DNA of 64,000 nucleotides from Treponema sp. (GTDB lineage Bacteria; Spirochaetota; Spirochaetia; Treponematales; Treponemataceae): positions 1-64,000 of the forward strand of contig JAKSTQ010000010.1 of the NCBI GenBank assembly GCA_024402475.1, written 5' to 3'. How positions within the stretch are numbered: the stretch's first letter is position 1; every line of letters begins with the position of its first letter. The translations under genes were made by a program, and so were the position numbers. Shown in pieces: positions 63,316-64,000 of this stretch. Under the pieces are notes generated by a model. It saw nothing but the letters and a program-made list of their open reading frames with translations, did not search any database and was not told the origin of the DNA.

Positions 63316-64000
63316 TTGACAGCACTGGAAAAATATTACAATAAATTTAATGAAGATCACCGCCTGCAGACCCGCCACGGCAGAGTTGAATTCACAACCA
63401 CAATGAAGTTCATTCACGATTATATTCCGGAAGGCGCTAAAGTAAAAATACTTGATGTAGGTGCTGCAACCGGAGCTTATTCAATTCCGTTAAGCCGCGA
63501 AGGGCACAGTGTTACTGCCGTGGAACTTGTAAAGCACAACCTTGATATTCTTGAGTCAAAACATGAGCATGTAAACTGCTGGCCGGGAAACGCAACTGAT
63601 TTAAGTTTTCTTGATGACAATACATTCGACATAACTCTTGTATTTGGTCCTTTGTATCATCTGATCAGCACAGAAGAAAAACTTAAGGCATTGCAGGAAG
63701 CCCGTCGTGTAACAAAAAAAGGCGGTAAGATTTTCTGTGCTTATGTGCTCAATGATTACAGCGTAATTACATATTGTTTTAAGCAGCGCCATATAAAAGA
63801 ATGCATGGAACGCAAATCGCTGACAGAAGATTTTAAATCGATTCCAACACAGGATGATCTGTACAGTTACCTTCGTCTTGAAGATATCGAAGAATTGAAT
63901 AAACTTGCAGGACTTAAACGCGTTGAAATTTTTGCGGCTGACGGGCATGCAGATTTTATGCGCCGTGAACTTAATGCACTGGACGAAGATGAATTTGATT
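63316..64000 (+). CDS. Class I SAM-dependent methyltransferase (partial, runs off the window)
   Basis: The frame is open from TTG 63316 to the window edge (228 full codons). Motif I is ILDVGAATGAYSIPLSREG, an acidic Glu ends strand 2 (VTAVE), motif II-like region is FDITLVFGPLYHL, and KGGKIFCAYV follows, as in UbiE-type methyltransferases. The substrate cannot be predicted. SD AGGA lies 7 nt before the TTG, 9 nt after the regulator stop, so it is in one operon with the WYL regulator. An ATG at 63309 is in another frame and closes quickly. Confidence 0.85.
   Translation, partial: MTALEKYYNKFNEDHRLQTRHGRVEFTTTMKFIHDYIPEGAKVKILDVGAATGAYSIPLSREGHSVTAVELVKHNLDILESKHEHVNCWPGNATDLSFLDDNTFDITLVFGPLYHLISTEEKLKALQEARRVTKKGGKIFCAYVLNDYSVITYCFKQRHIKECMERKSLTEDFKSIPTQDDLYSYLRLEDIEELNKLAGLKRVEIFAADGHADFMRRELNALDEDEFD

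Overview
The window reads as chromosomal DNA of a host-associated spirochaete, most likely a Treponema of the gut or rumen type. This is inferred from the diderm protein set, many lipobox lipoproteins, large surface or periplasmic Ig/FN3 proteins, a bacterial XPB helicase with its helicase-associated partner, and c-di-GMP enzymes; no 16S or other species marker is present. No tRNA, rRNA, CRISPR array, insertion sequence or prophage was recognised. Coding density is high: the largest gene-free stretch is about 220 nt (137-359), so no gap exceeds 300 bases.

Layout. (1) 1-1750: a 32-residue hydrophobic peptide gene that looks like a type I toxin, an AT-rich orphan lipoprotein, and a TM2-like small membrane protein. 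(2) 1766-4685: an ApbE flavin transferase lipoprotein and a PAS/degenerate-GGDEF/EAL protein. (3) 4785-10809: a dicarboxylate-type symporter diverging from a three-gene operon (unknown 255-aa protein, XPB helicase, helicase-associated protein). (4) 10877-14494: a hybrid sensor kinase with a substrate-binding-protein-like sensor. (5) 14589-22276: two FN3 lipoproteins, a small lipoprotein and an outer-membrane protein. (6) 22321-27062: PcrA/UvrD, ParA-ParB and a sirtuin. (7) 27262-44735: a 1739-aa Ig-array protein with a barrel-like C-terminus, then a 4070-aa Ig/propeller lipoprotein. (8) 44947-49490: a small secreted protein, a membrane-anchored binding-protein-like protein coupled to MntP, and a second degenerate-GGDEF/EAL protein. 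(9) 49674-52176: a Zn/Cd-type operon of ArsR-family sensor, stand-alone HMA protein and P1B-ATPase. (10) 52231-60566: an alpha-2-macroglobulin with intact thioester and its usual partner, penicillin-binding protein 1C. (11) 60567-64000: a Na/Pi cotransporter, a WYL regulator and a truncated methyltransferase.

Two themes stand out. First, many operon-leading genes have an extended -10 promoter (TGnTATAAT type) ending only 7-10 nt before the start codon, with no room for a Shine-Dalgarno sequence, whereas operon-internal genes usually have good SD sequences; this points to frequent leaderless mRNAs. Second, about 25 kb encodes very large Ig/FN3 envelope proteins. The 1739-aa and 4070-aa proteins share one Ig subtype and are probably one system, which I did not recognise as a described one. 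Other items worth a look are the Fst/TxpA-like toxin candidate, a 17-bp hairpin that buries the SD of the macroglobulin gene, and two divergent leaderless promoter pairs.
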